Shown: positions 40,318 to 49,452 of the stretch, one piece after another | Layout of the letters: every line of letters starts with the position of its first letter | How positions within the stretch are numbered: position 1 is the first letter of the stretch | Assembly (NCBI RefSeq): GCF_900236475.1 | Contig: NZ_LT963352.1 | Coordinates: 1,860,001-1,924,000 of the forward strand | DNA from: Streptomyces chartreusis NRRL 3882 | GTDB taxonomy: Bacteria > Actinomycetota > Actinomycetes > Streptomycetales > Streptomycetaceae | DNA: 64,000 nt | Direction: 5' to 3' | Made by a program: the position numbers and the translations under genes | Notes under the pieces: model-generated | The model's database searches: none | Seen by the model: only the letters and a program-made list of their open reading frames with translations | Told to the model about the DNA's origin: nothing

Positions 40318-41094
40318 ATGCACATCGCCTTGGGCGACACTCCTGACGACACGCTGGCCGCCTTCACCGCACGGGCGGCCGCCGATCCCGGCGTCGTCGG
40401 ACTGGTCCTGAGCGGCTCCCAGGTCCACGAGGGCATGCCGACGGTCCACTCCGACTACGACCTGCATGTGATCCTGCGGGACCAGCACGCCTCGCCGATC
40501 GCCGGGTTGGACTGGTTCCGTTCCGCGCACCTGGACCTCGTGGTCATCGAGCTGGCGGAGTTCCGCACCCGCGGCATGCCCGGCCGGCCGGACCACTTCG
40601 CGCGCTACTCCTACGTCCACGCCAAGGTACTGCTCGACCGGCTCGACGGTGCCATCGCCCGGATCCTCGACGAGAAACGGACGCTGGGCGAAACCGAGGC
40701 CCGGGCCGCCGTCGACGGCTGGCTCGACGCGTACGTCAACCAGACCTACCGCTCCCTGAAGAGCTACCGCGACGGCCGCCCCGACATGGGCCACCTGGAC
40801 GCCGCCGAGTCCGTCCCCTACGCGCTGGAGGTGCTCTTCGCCCTGCACCGCCGCGTCCGGCCGTACAACAAGTACCTCCGGTGGGAGCTGGAGCGGCAGC
40901 CGCTGGGCGAGCCCCGCTGGGACGCGAGCCGGCTCCTGCCGGTCGTCCGCCGCATCCTGGCCGACGGCGACCCGCCCACCCAGCGGGCCCTCTTCGCCGG
41001 CGTCGAGGAGACGGCACGGCGGGCCGGCCACGACCGGGTGCTCGACTCCTGGGGCGCGGATCTGGAGCTGCTGCGTCACCCACGTCGCCCATGA
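40318..41094 (+). CDS. Nucleotidyltransferase-fold protein
   Basis: A 258-residue protein. The polymerase-beta-like motif, GS followed by DYDLHVIL (LSGSQVHEGMPTVHSDYDLHVIL), is visible, then a helical C-terminal region with SLKSYRDGRP. Such proteins include aminoglycoside nucleotidyltransferase-like and DUF4037-type enzymes. Substrate is not known. ATG 40318 follows GGGGAGA. Confidence 0.75.
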   Translation: MHIALGDTPDDTLAAFTARAAADPGVVGLVLSGSQVHEGMPTVHSDYDLHVILRDQHASPIAGLDWFRSAHLDLVVIELAEFRTRGMPGRPDHFARYSYVHAKVLLDRLDGAIARILDEKRTLGETEARAAVDGWLDAYVNQTYRSLKSYRDGRPDMGHLDAAESVPYALEVLFALHRRVRPYNKYLRWELERQPLGEPRWDASRLLPVVRRILADGDPPTQRALFAGVEETARRAGHDRVLDSWGADLELLRHPRRP

Positions 41095-41106
41095 GTCACC
41101 CCGACC

Positions 41107-41487
41107 TCAGCGCCGGGCCAGCGCCAGCACGCTCAGACCGAACATCAGGACCCCCAGGGGCAGATGGACCGACGGGACGTGCGCGATGCCGAGCACGACC
41201 TGGACCGAGGCGAGCACGAGGAAACCCGACGCGTGCCAGACGGGCCGGGGCGAGCCGCCGCCCGGCTTCCACGCCAGTACCGCCGCGAGCAGGTACAGCA
41301 TCGACGCCCCGTACATCACGCGGGCTCCGGCACTGTGCAGCGTCTCTCCGTAGGACGAGGTCAGCAGCAGTCCGGCGGAGACCGCCTGAAGGAAGATGGT
41401 CAGGGTCTGAAGGGCGATCGCGATCCGCAGGAACGCGGAGCCGCGCTGTGCGCCCGCCGTCGCCGTCGCCGTCACCTGAGTGGCCAT
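41107..41487 (-). CDS. Four-segment membrane protein divergent from ECF sigma gene
   Basis: A 126-residue integral membrane protein with four predicted segments (FLRIAIALQTLTIFLQAVSAG, ARVMYGASMLYLLAAVLAW, HASGFLVLASVQVVLGIAHV, LPLGVLMFGLSVLALARR). ATG 41487 follows AAGGGGAACTG. It is divergent from the ECF41-like sigma factor, the position usually held by a target gene of such factors. Family and function are not recognised. Confidence 0.75.
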   Translation of the reverse strand: MATQVTATATAGAQRGSAFLRIAIALQTLTIFLQAVSAGLLLTSSYGETLHSAGARVMYGASMLYLLAAVLAWKPGGGSPRPVWHASGFLVLASVQVVLGIAHVPSVHLPLGVLMFGLSVLALARR

Positions 41488-41589
41488 GTCACAGTTCCCC
41501 TTGTCCGCCCTCGGGCAGTGGATCGATAAGGTCTCACCAGCCCGACGACGCGGGCCCGCGAAAGGTAAGGCGAGGGGGCGGCCGGAAGC

Positions 41590-42504
41590 ATGGGGAGTGC
41601 CGGGGCCGGGACGGACGGGACAGCCGGAGAGCGGCGCCAACTGATGAATGTCGCTTACCGGTTGCTCGGTTCGGTGACCGAGGCCGAGGACGCCGTGCAG
41701 GACGCCTACGCACGCTGGTACGGGCTGCCCCGCAGTCGGCGGGAGGAGATCCTGTCCCCGGGCGCCTGGCTGACGACGGTCACCGGCCGCATCTGCCTGG
41801 ACCTGCTCGGCTCGGCGCGGGCCCGCCGTGAACGCTATGTCGGCGCGTGGCTGCCCGAGCCGCTGCCCGACCGCACCGAGTGGGACCGCGCGGGCGGCGC
41901 CGCCCCCAACGGGCCCGCGGACCCGGCCGATCAGATCGTCCTGGACGAGTCGGTGTCCATGGCCTTCCTCGTCGTCCTGGAGTCGATGACGCCCGCCGAG
42001 CGGGTGGCGTTCGTCCTGCACGACGTCTTCCGGTATCCGTTCGCCGAGATCGCCGGCGTGCTCGGCCGGACTCCCGCGGCCTGCAAGCAACTGGCGGCCT
42101 CCGCCCGGCGGCGGGTGGGCGCCGCACGCGCTCCGGTGCCGGCGACCGGTCGGGCCGACGTGGTGCGGCAGGTCAAAGAGGCCTGGGAGACCAAGGACAT
42201 CGCAGCCCTCGTCGGTCTCCTCGACCCGGCCGCCGTGATGACCGCCGACGGCGGCGGCATGGTCGGCACCGTCCTGCGCCCGGTCGAGGGCGGCGCCCGC
42301 ATCGCCCAGTACATGGCCGCCATCGCCGACAAGGCTCCGGGGCTCGAACTCCTGGAGCGGACGGTCAACGGCGGGCCGGGCCTGGTGGCCCTGCGGGCCG
42401 GCCTCGTCATGACCGTGGCCGCGTTCGACGTCTCCGACGGGCGCGTCACCCGGATCTGGGCGGTCCGCAACCCGGCGAAACTGCGACCGTGGGCGCGGTC
42501 GTAG
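41590..42504 (+). CDS. ECF41-type RNA polymerase sigma factor with C-terminal SnoaL-like domain
   Basis: A 304-residue factor. Sigma region 2 (LMNVAYRLLGSVTEAEDAVQDAYARWYGL) and region 4 (MTPAERVAFVLHDVFRYPFAEIAGVLGRTPAACKQL) are followed by a SnoaL-like domain that in ECF41 factors modulates activity. The ECF41 hallmarks WLPEPL, DGGG and NPAKL are all present. The usual partner, a carboxymuconolactone decarboxylase or oxidoreductase/epimerase, is absent; a small membrane protein lies divergently instead. ATG 41590 has only a weak ribosome binding site, CCGGAAGC. Confidence 0.9.
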   Translation: MGSAGAGTDGTAGERRQLMNVAYRLLGSVTEAEDAVQDAYARWYGLPRSRREEILSPGAWLTTVTGRICLDLLGSARARRERYVGAWLPEPLPDRTEWDRAGGAAPNGPADPADQIVLDESVSMAFLVVLESMTPAERVAFVLHDVFRYPFAEIAGVLGRTPAACKQLAASARRRVGAARAPVPATGRADVVRQVKEAWETKDIAALVGLLDPAAVMTADGGGMVGTVLRPVEGGARIAQYMAAIADKAPGLELLERTVNGGPGLVALRAGLVMTVAAFDVSDGRVTRIWAVRNPAKLRPWARS

Positions 42505-42626
42505 CCCGGTCCGCCGTTTCATCTCCCACTGTTTCCCCCATGTCCCTTGCGCATCACCCGAGTTGGCGTCGAACCTGAACATCGTTCATGTCCCGCTCCG
42601 CCTCCCCTACCGGAGACACCCCCACC

Positions 42627-43946
42627 ATGAGACGACTCCTCGGCACCCTCGCCGCCGCCGCTCTGACCCTCACCGGACTGACCGCGACCTCCGCGGCGCC
42701 CGCCGCCGCCGCGGACTCCGGCTCCTTCAACGTGCTGACGTACAACATCGCGGGCCTCCCCCTCGGGCTCGGCGACAGCGACCCCGAGACCAACACGCCG
42801 CTGATCGGGCAGCGGCTCGGGCCGTACGACATCGTGAACGTGCAGGAGGACTTCAACTACCACGCCTCGCTGTACGCCAACGACAAGCACCCGTACCGCA
42901 CGGCGACCAGCGGTGGCGCGGCCTTCGGTGACGGGCTCAACACCCTCTCCGACCACCCCTTCGAGGACTTCCAGCGGGTGAAGTGGAAGGACTGCACGGG
43001 CACCAACTGCCTGACGCCCAAGGGCTTTTCGCTGGCGCGGGTCAGGATCGCGGAGGGCGTCTTCGTCGACCTGTACAACGTGCACACCAACGCCGACTCG
43101 ACCGACGACGCGCTCGCGGCACGCCGGGCCAACGTCGAGCAGCTCTCGGACTTCATCCAGGAGAACTCGGCGGGCAACGCGGTGATCGTCATGGGGGACA
43201 CCAACACGCGGTACACCCGCACCGGCGACAACATCCGCACCCTGCTGTCCGAGAACGGCCTGACGGACGCGTGGGTGAAGCTGGTGAAGGGCGGTACGCC
43301 CCCGGCCCAGGGCGGCGACGCGCTGGTCTGTGACGCGGCGGCGCCGGCGAACGACTGCGAGGTCGTGGACAAGGTCCTCTACCGCGGCAGCAAGCTGCTG
43401 ACCCTGACCGCGACCCGCTACGCCAACGACTGGAAGGCCTTCCTCCGCTCGGACGGCAAGCACCTCTCCGACCACTTCCCGCACACGGTCGACTTCTCCT
43501 ACACCCTCAACCCCTCCCTGCGCGCGAGCGACTTCTTCGGCGGCCCGCACGGCACGGCCTTCAACGACGCGGACGACCTGCCGGCGAACCCCGCTCCCCG
43601 CACCCTCACCCTGCGCGGCGGCACCCGCCTGGACGCGGTGTCCCTGACCCACGACGGCGGGACGGCCCTCACCCACGGCGGCACGGGCGGCACGGCGGCC
43701 TCGCTGACACTGGCCCCGGGCGAGCACCTGACCTCGGTGAGGCTGACGCAGGGCCAGAAGGACGGCCGTACCCGGATCTTCTCGGCGACCTTCACGACGG
43801 ACCGGAACCGCACCCTGTCCGCCGGCACGGCCACGTCCGACGCGAAGACCTTCACGGCCCCCTCCGGCTGGCGGATCGTGGGCTTCACGGGCCGCGCGGG
43901 CGGTGAGATCGACAAGCTGGGGGTGGTGTACGCGCCGATCCGCTGA
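42627..43946 (+). CDS. Secreted endonuclease/exonuclease/phosphatase-fold protein with jacalin-like C-terminal domain
   Basis: A 439-residue secreted protein. A Sec signal (MRRLLGTLAAAALTLTG, cleavage near SAAPAAAAD) precedes an EEP catalytic domain: the metal site glutamate is in NVQEDFN, VYNVHTN-like LYNVHTNADS, VMGDTNTRY and the catalytic SDHFPHTV. The C-terminal ~140 residues (LTLRGGTRLDAVSLTHDGG ...) look like a jacalin-type lectin fold. Substrates in this family include phospholipids, sphingomyelin and nucleic acids. ATG 42627 fits the signal peptide; ATG 42588 has no ribosome binding site. Confidence 0.85.
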   Translation: MRRLLGTLAAAALTLTGLTATSAAPAAAADSGSFNVLTYNIAGLPLGLGDSDPETNTPLIGQRLGPYDIVNVQEDFNYHASLYANDKHPYRTATSGGAAFGDGLNTLSDHPFEDFQRVKWKDCTGTNCLTPKGFSLARVRIAEGVFVDLYNVHTNADSTDDALAARRANVEQLSDFIQENSAGNAVIVMGDTNTRYTRTGDNIRTLLSENGLTDAWVKLVKGGTPPAQGGDALVCDAAAPANDCEVVDKVLYRGSKLLTLTATRYANDWKAFLRSDGKHLSDHFPHTVDFSYTLNPSLRASDFFGGPHGTAFNDADDLPANPAPRTLTLRGGTRLDAVSLTHDGGTALTHGGTGGTAASLTLAPGEHLTSVRLTQGQKDGRTRIFSATFTTDRNRTLSAGTATSDAKTFTAPSGWRIVGFTGRAGGEIDKLGVVYAPIR

Positions 43947-43968
43947 GCTCGTACTACGCTCTTCCCTC

Positions 43969-44559
43969 ATGCCCAGAGCCGGCCTCACGCCCGACCGCCT
44001 CGTCGCCGCCGCGGCCGACCTCGCCGACGAGGCCGGCCTGGACCACGTCACCCTCTCCGCCCTGGCCCGCCGCTTCGGGGTGAAGGACGCGAGTCTGTAC
44101 ACCCACGTCCGGAACCTGAAGGACCTGCGCACCCGCCTGGCCCTCCTCGCGGGCGGCGAGATGATCGACCGGATCGCGGCGGCGGTCGAGGGGCGGGAGG
44201 CCGGCCGGGACACACTCGGTGCCTTCGCCGGCGCCTACCGGGCCTACGCCCTGGAACACCCCGGCCGGTACGCGGCGACGCAGCTGGCCATCGACCAGGA
44301 CCTCCTCACGGACTCCCCCGCGATGCGCCGCACGGCCGACGTCACCTACGGCATGCTCCGCGCGTACGGCCTGGAGGAACCCGACCTCACCGACGCCGTG
44401 CGCCTGCTGCGCAGCACCTTCCACGGCTACTGCGCCCTGGAGTCCACCGGCGCCTTCGGCGCGCCCCGTGACGTACAGGCGTCCTGGGACAGGGCGATCG
44501 ACGCCCTGCACGTACTGCTTCGGAACTGGCCCCACGAGAAGAGGACAACCGATGCGTGA
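43969..44559 (+). CDS. TetR-family transcriptional regulator
   Basis: A 196-residue repressor. The N-terminal DNA-binding domain (ALARRFGVKDASLYTHVRNLKDL) and TetR_C-like helices are clear. A TACGCT hexamer ends 8 bases before the ATG (43955-43960), so the message may be leaderless. It overlaps the following phosphotransferase gene by eight bases, so the pair is co-transcribed and may be auto-controlled. Confidence 0.88.
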   Translation: MPRAGLTPDRLVAAAADLADEAGLDHVTLSALARRFGVKDASLYTHVRNLKDLRTRLALLAGGEMIDRIAAAVEGREAGRDTLGAFAGAYRAYALEHPGRYAATQLAIDQDLLTDSPAMRRTADVTYGMLRAYGLEEPDLTDAVRLLRSTFHGYCALESTGAFGAPRDVQASWDRAIDALHVLLRNWPHEKRTTDA

Positions 44560-45523
44560 CACAGCCGGCTCCATAGCGGAGACCTACACGCTCGGCACCG
44601 GCCCCTGGACGATGACGCCCGTCACCCGGGGCGCCCTGGGCCAGATCTGGAAGCTTTCCGGAAACGGCTCCTCCTGGGCCGTGAAGGAGCTCCTGTTCGG
44701 CTGTGACGAAGCCCAGGTCCGGCGCGAGGCCACGCTCCGGGACTGCGCGGCGGACCTGGGCATCGCCTCGCCCCGGCTCCACACCAACCGCCAGGGCGCG
44801 CACGTCTCCCGGCTCGGCCCCTCGGGCGGGTCGTACGTGAAGCTGTACGACTGGGTCGACGGCACCCGCGCGGACGCGTCCGACCCGGACGTCCTGGACT
44901 GGTTCGGCCGGGCCATGGCCCTGCTGCACCAAGCCGGTGAGGGCGCCGTCGAGACGCCGGGCGACTGGTACGAGCGGTGTCCCGACGACGCGGACTGGGA
45001 GGACGTCCTGAAGAAGGTGCGGGACGCCGGCCTGCCGTGGGCGGACGAGCTGGGCGGGTTCATCGCCACGTCGGCGCCCCGGCTGGCGCACTGGGTGACT
45101 CCGTCGGCCCCCGGCGGCCTCGTGACCTCGCACCTCGACCTCCAGCCCCAGAACGTCCTGGTCGGCCCGGCCGGGCCGGTCCTGCTCGACTGGGACAACG
45201 CCGGGCCGATCTCGGCGGAACGGGAGTTCGCGCGTGCCGTGTACGTGTGGTCGGGCCGCAACGAGGCGGACATCGCATCCGCCCGACGCCTCGCGCGGGC
45301 CTACCGCGATGCCGGGGGCCGGGCCCGGGTCACGGGCCCGGAGTCGTTCTCCATGCTCTTCGCCACGGACCTGAACTACATCCATGTGCAGGCGGAGTGC
45401 GCCGTCGATCCGGCGGTGACCGCGGCGCAGCGCGAGTTCGCGGGCCGGCAGGTCGTCACCTGCCTGCGGAGCCTGCCGGACCTCGCTGCCGTATCGCGGC
45501 TGGTCGCCGCGCTCGACACCTGA
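44552..45523 (+). CDS. Aminoglycoside phosphotransferase-like kinase
   Basis: A 323-residue APH-fold protein. The catalytic loop is SHLDLQPQNVLVG and the metal-binding Asp is in LLDWDNAGP. The family phosphorylates aminoglycosides, homoserine, choline and other small molecules; the substrate is unknown. The start overlaps the TetR stop, so expression depends on the TetR message. Confidence 0.82.
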   Translation: MRDTAGSIAETYTLGTGPWTMTPVTRGALGQIWKLSGNGSSWAVKELLFGCDEAQVRREATLRDCAADLGIASPRLHTNRQGAHVSRLGPSGGSYVKLYDWVDGTRADASDPDVLDWFGRAMALLHQAGEGAVETPGDWYERCPDDADWEDVLKKVRDAGLPWADELGGFIATSAPRLAHWVTPSAPGGLVTSHLDLQPQNVLVGPAGPVLLDWDNAGPISAEREFARAVYVWSGRNEADIASARRLARAYRDAGGRARVTGPESFSMLFATDLNYIHVQAECAVDPAVTAAQREFAGRQVVTCLRSLPDLAAVSRLVAALDT

Positions 45524-45545
45524 CGGAGGCGGCCTACGCAACGAC

Positions 45546-46352
45546 CTACGGATCGGCCAGCGGAACCATCTGACGGGCCACTTCCCCGTACGAGGGTGTC
45601 GGGCCCGTCGGCGTCCGGCCGGCCCGGATCTCCGCCGCCGCCTCCAGGGCCGCGCCCAGTGCCCGCCGGTACAGCAGCGAGCCGAGGCTGATCCGGCGTA
45701 CGCCGGCGTCGGCGAGGTGAGCGACGGCGGGGCCACCCGGCGAGTAGAGGACGTTGAGGGGGGCGTGCACCCGGCGCACCAGGGCGGCGATCCGCCGCAG
45801 GTCGGTGAGGCCGGGGACGAACACGCCGTCCGCCCCCGCCTGCTGGTAGGCGTCGAGCCGGGTGAGCGTGTCCGAGGCGTCGCCGTCGCCGAGCCAGTGG
45901 GTGTCGGTGCGGGCGTTGACGAAGAGGCCGGGAGCGGCCTTCTTGACCGCGGCGATCTTCGCCGCGTGCCGGTCGACGGGCCCGAGTCCGTCCTCCAGGT
46001 TGATGCCGACGACTCCGACGGCGTACAGCTCGCGCGCGAACTCCGCCACCTCGTCCGGGTCGTCGCTGAAGCCGCCCTCGGCGTCGACGGACAGCAGCAA
46101 CGGCTCCGAGCCGAGGGCGAGGGCCAGCCGGAGCGTCTCCTCCCGGGTCGCCCCCTCGCCGTCGGGCAGTCCCGCGGCCGCGGCCACGCCGAGGCTCGTC
46201 GTCCCGATCGCCCGGAACCCCTGCCCGGCGAGCGCCCGCGCGGACGCGCAGTCCCAGGCGTTGGGCAGCAGGAGCGGCTCCCCGACGTGGTGAAGGCCGG
46301 CGAAGGCGGTGCCGGCCCCCGGGTGCGGTGTCTGCTTCGGGTGAGCGGTCAT
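45546..46352 (-). CDS. PEP mutase/isocitrate lyase-family enzyme
   Basis: A 268-residue TIM-barrel protein. The metal and substrate-binding signature reads LLLSVDAEGGFSDDPDEVAEF, followed by GINLEDG and FVNARTDTHW. The family includes 2-methylisocitrate lyase, oxaloacetate decarboxylase and PEP mutase. The catalytic Cys loop of isocitrate lyases (KKCGH) is not present, so a lyase or mutase of small oxo-acids is likely. It is divergent from nothing obvious and convergent with the kinase gene. Confidence 0.82.
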   Translation of the reverse strand: MTAHPKQTPHPGAGTAFAGLHHVGEPLLLPNAWDCASARALAGQGFRAIGTTSLGVAAAAGLPDGEGATREETLRLALALGSEPLLLSVDAEGGFSDDPDEVAEFARELYAVGVVGINLEDGLGPVDRHAAKIAAVKKAAPGLFVNARTDTHWLGDGDASDTLTRLDAYQQAGADGVFVPGLTDLRRIAALVRRVHAPLNVLYSPGGPAVAHLADAGVRRISLGSLLYRRALGAALEAAAEIRAGRTPTGPTPSYGEVARQMVPLADP

Positions 46353-46414
46353 GCGGCCAACGCTAGGTGCCGATCACTTCGGCGCGGACCGAAGTGCCGC
46401 CGGCAGAGGCCGGC

Positions 46415-48136
46415 TCATGCCGTGAGCGGCGCGACCTCCACTCCCGAAGCATCCAGCCTGGCCCGCACCCCGTCCCCGTCGCTCCAGCGGACCTCCAGCG
46501 CCCCGTCCTCGTCCGTCCGTACACCGGCCAGCTCCGCCAGCGGGACCGGGTGCGGCTCCCCCGTCAGCCGGGCCAGGGCGACGAAGAGGGTGGCGCCCTC
46601 GCCGGTGACGCCGGTGAGGGCGTCGTCGAGGCCTGCCACGGGCAGGAGTTCGGCCCGCAGGCCCGCCCCCGCCGGCCAGCCGGTCACCCGCACCGGCGTC
46701 CCGGCCTCCGTCCCCGTCACCAGGTGCGCCCGCACCTCCGCCGCCCCGCGCGCCAGCACCACGCTCGTCACCCGGGCTCCCCCGCCCGCGGTGTGCCGCG
46801 AGGCCGCCCAGCCCTCGCCGACGCCCAGCGGCCGAATGCCGGTGCGGCTCGGGTCGTCGCCGATGATCACGCTGTTGTCGTACGACAAGGAGGACGAAGC
46901 CGACGAGGCCGACGAGGACGGGGCCGTCACGGTCGAGTAGGCAAGCCGCGTGTAGTACGGGTCGTAGCGGACGTCCTCGCTGCCGTGGTTGTGCAGGCGG
47001 ACCACGCCGTCGGTACGGGTGGACTGCAGCAGCCAGTTGGGCGGGCCGACGGGGGTGACGGAGTCCGCGCGTTCGACCGGGGCGGGTTCCTCCGCCGCCG
47101 TCCACACCTCGTGGCCGGGCGGCAGGAGCAGGCCGAGGAAGCCCTTGCTCGCCCAGTACGGGGAGGCCGGGCCCGAGTAGCCCTGGAGGACGGACTCGTC
47201 GGGGCCGTGCCAGCCCAGGGACAGCAGGCCCCGCTCGTCGACCGCGCCCCGGTCGAGGAAGTAGCGCAGTGCCCCCGAGGCCAGGCGCCGGGTCTCGCCC
47301 GGGGAGAGGGGCGTACGGCCGGTCAGCGCGCCCAGCCACAGCGGTGCCGTCGTCGCGAAGCGGTACGTCAGGGACCGGCCCTGGTGCAGGGGGGCGCCGT
47401 CGCCGCCGAACAGGCGGGCGTAGTCGGAGAGGTGGCGTTCGAGCCGCTCCCCGTACAGGTCCAGCAGGCGCTCGTCCCGTTCCAGCCAGGCGTGCAGCAC
47501 CGGGTAGAGGTGCATCGCCCAGCCGTTGTAGTAGTCGAACTTGCGGCCGTCGCCGTCGGTGTACCAGCCGTCGCCCACGTACCACTGCTCGATGCGCTCC
47601 AGGCCGCGGTCGATCGCCGCGCGGGACGCGTCCGGCTCGTGTCCGATCTCGGCCAGGAAGCCGCCCACCGTGACCGGGAACAGCTCCCAGTTGCAGGGCC
47701 ACGCCTCGGCGGTGAGCGCGTCGCCGAGCCAGCCCGCCGCCCGCTGCCGCACGCCGTCGTCCAGCCGGTCCCACAGCAGCTCCCGTGTCAGCCGCAGGGC
47801 GAGTGCGATCGACGCCGCCTCCACCAGGGGCTGGCTGCGGTCCTCGATGCGGGGCCAGACGCCCGAGACGCCGGCGGCCAGACCGTCGGCGTAGCGCTCC
47901 AGGGCCTTCTCGTCGCGGCGGAAGGCGGCCAGCAGCAGGGTGCGGGCGTAGCCCTCCAGGCCGTCGGAGAGGCGGCCCGACCAGCTGGTCCGGTCGCCGG
48001 GCAGGTGGTAGAGCGCGCGGTCCTCGCTCGCGTACGGCTCGACGGCGGTGAGCAGGGCGTCGGCCGCCGCCTCCCAGTGGGCGCGGGTGTAGCCGGTGAA
48101 CGAGGAGGCCGTGCGGTCGTCGGGAGGCAGCTGCAT
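46415..48136 (-). CDS. DUF2264 family protein, probable polysaccharide-related enzyme
   Basis: A 573-residue protein of the DUF2264 family. The N-terminal alpha/alpha barrel (WSGRLSDGLEGYARTLLLAAF, WPCNWELFPVTVGGFLAEIG, DGWYTDGDGRKFDYYNGWAMHLYPV, PLWLGALTG, YWASKGFLGLLLP) is the diagnostic part; a beta-rich C-terminal domain follows. Such proteins are found in pectin and rhamnogalacturonan clusters. It lies 82 bases downstream of the rhamnogalacturonan acetylesterase gene in the same direction, so it is probably in the same operon. Catalytic role is unknown. ATG 48136 follows GAAAGAGA. Confidence 0.85.
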   Translation of the reverse strand: MQLPPDDRTASSFTGYTRAHWEAAADALLTAVEPYASEDRALYHLPGDRTSWSGRLSDGLEGYARTLLLAAFRRDEKALERYADGLAAGVSGVWPRIEDRSQPLVEAASIALALRLTRELLWDRLDDGVRQRAAGWLGDALTAEAWPCNWELFPVTVGGFLAEIGHEPDASRAAIDRGLERIEQWYVGDGWYTDGDGRKFDYYNGWAMHLYPVLHAWLERDERLLDLYGERLERHLSDYARLFGGDGAPLHQGRSLTYRFATTAPLWLGALTGRTPLSPGETRRLASGALRYFLDRGAVDERGLLSLGWHGPDESVLQGYSGPASPYWASKGFLGLLLPPGHEVWTAAEEPAPVERADSVTPVGPPNWLLQSTRTDGVVRLHNHGSEDVRYDPYYTRLAYSTVTAPSSSASSASSSLSYDNSVIIGDDPSRTGIRPLGVGEGWAASRHTAGGGARVTSVVLARGAAEVRAHLVTGTEAGTPVRVTGWPAGAGLRAELLPVAGLDDALTGVTGEGATLFVALARLTGEPHPVPLAELAGVRTDEDGALEVRWSDGDGVRARLDASGVEVAPLTA

Positions 48137-48218
48137 CGCGTCTCTTTCGTGCTGGGACAGGTCGTCGGAACGGTCTGGACCTGGAGCGCCCCGGTTCCGG
48201 TCGGGGCGCCCCAGGGGT

Positions 48219-49262
48219 TCATCCCACCCGCACCTTGCCCTTCGGCACCAGATGCCGGGTGACGAGTTCGTCGCGGACGAGTTGCGCGTAGGCCGTCGCA
48301 CCGCGCACGGAGGTGTGCGTGTTGTCCCGCTTCTCGTTGTAGAGGTACAGGGACTTGGAACCCTCCACGCCCAGGGACTCGACGAGCGCCTTCGTCTTGG
48401 CCGTGAGGTCGATCAGGGGCACGTCCTGCGCGGCGGCGACGGAGCGGGTGACCGCCGGGTGGTCGACGCCCAGGCCGTTGACCAGGAGCGCGGTTCCGTT
48501 GTTCAGCGTGCCGTCGGTGTTGAACCAGCGCCGCACGATGGGAGTGACAAGGACCGGCTGTCCGCCCCGCTCCCGGACGCCCGCCACCAGGGTCTCCAGG
48601 TTGGCCCGGTAGGTGGCCTCGTCCGTGGTCTTGTCGTTGTGGGCGAGCTGGACGAGGACCAGGTCGCCGGGGCGGATCAGGGGCCGTACGGTGGCCCACA
48701 GCCGCGGGTTCCCCAGATACGTGACCGTACTCTCGCCGGAGTCGGCGTAGTTGGCGACGGACACGCCCCGGCGGAGGTACTGGGGCAGTTGCTGGCCCCA
48801 GCCGGAGTACGGGTCGCCGGGCTGGTCGCAGACGGTGGAGTCGCCGACCAGGAAGATCTGTCGGTCGTGTCGGGCCGGGCTGACCTCGACGCCGGCCAGG
48901 GCGGGGGCGGTACCGCCGATGCGCAGGTCGAGGCCGGGGGTTCCGTCGGGGCCCGTGGGCTCGCCCTCCGGGGTGCGGACGTTCACGGTGAAGCTGCGGG
49001 TGACGCGCTCGCCCGCCGGTGCGGCCGTCTCCGGCAGCAGGGACCGGCGGGTCTCGCCGCTGATGCTGGTGGCGGACGCGGCCTTTCCGCCGAGCAGGAC
49101 CCGCACGTCGTACGTGCCGGGCGGGACGTCGAAGTGGCAGGCGCTGTCGGTGCAGTGCGCGAGGCCGGGCCTCCCGCTCCCGTCGCCCGCGTGGGCGGGT
49201 ACGGCGGACAGGGCGGTGCTCAGCGTCACGGCCGCCAGCACGGCGATGTTGAAACGTCTCAC
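48219..49262 (-). CDS. Secreted rhamnogalacturonan acetylesterase (SGNH hydrolase)
   Basis: A 347-residue secreted esterase. A Sec signal (RRFNIAVLAAVTLSTALSA, cleavage near PAHAG) precedes an N-terminal beta domain and an SGNH hydrolase: the nucleophile Ser is in VGDSTVCD, the oxyanion Asn in LAHNDKTT, and the catalytic DxxH as DNTHTSVRG. It should remove acetyl groups from rhamnogalacturonan I so that the lyase can act. GTG 49262 is chosen for the GGAGGAG ribosome binding site at 6-base spacing. It is divergent from the rhamnogalacturonan lyase gene. Confidence 0.88.
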   Translation of the reverse strand: MRRFNIAVLAAVTLSTALSAVPAHAGDGSGRPGLAHCTDSACHFDVPPGTYDVRVLLGGKAASATSISGETRRSLLPETAAPAGERVTRSFTVNVRTPEGEPTGPDGTPGLDLRIGGTAPALAGVEVSPARHDRQIFLVGDSTVCDQPGDPYSGWGQQLPQYLRRGVSVANYADSGESTVTYLGNPRLWATVRPLIRPGDLVLVQLAHNDKTTDEATYRANLETLVAGVRERGGQPVLVTPIVRRWFNTDGTLNNGTALLVNGLGVDHPAVTRSVAAAQDVPLIDLTAKTKALVESLGVEGSKSLYLYNEKRDNTHTSVRGATAYAQLVRDELVTRHLVPKGKVRVG

Positions 49263-49316
49263 TCGCAACTCCTCCGTCACGGTGACAAGACCTGGCGGCT
49301 GAACGTATCGCCTCCG

Positions 49317-49328
49317 GCAAGCGCTTTC
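49317..49328. promoter_or_regulatory. LacI-type operator candidate in rhamnogalacturonan intergenic region
   Basis: GCAAGCGCTTTC matches the GAAAGCGCTTGC-like consensus of LacI-family operators with a central CG. It lies in the 190-base gap between the divergent acetylesterase and lyase genes. Confidence 0.55.
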
Positions 49329-49340
49329 TAGCCTTCGACC

Positions 49341-49393
49341 CGATTTCGCAAAGATGCTGCCCCCCATGATGCGAAAGCCCTTTCGCGAAATCG
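49341..49393. promoter_or_regulatory. Nested inverted repeats between divergent pectin genes
   Basis: A 9-bp pair, CGATTTCGC (49341-49349) and GCGAAATCG (49385-49393), spans a perfect palindrome, GCGAAAG-CC-CTTTCGC (49371-49386). The spacing suggests operators for a second regulator and explains joint control of the two divergent units. Confidence 0.5.
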
Positions 49394-49452
49394 ATTCAAC
49401 TGTCACTCTCGCTCACACCTCAGCCCCCCACCTCCCGAAGGAGCCACCCCCC

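Noticed and set aside
41487..41493. TGTCACA sequence upstream of the ECF41 sigma gene, resembling the -35 motif reported for ECF41 targets
   Set aside because: No matching CGTC -10 element was found at the expected spacing, and it overlaps the start codon of the divergent gene.
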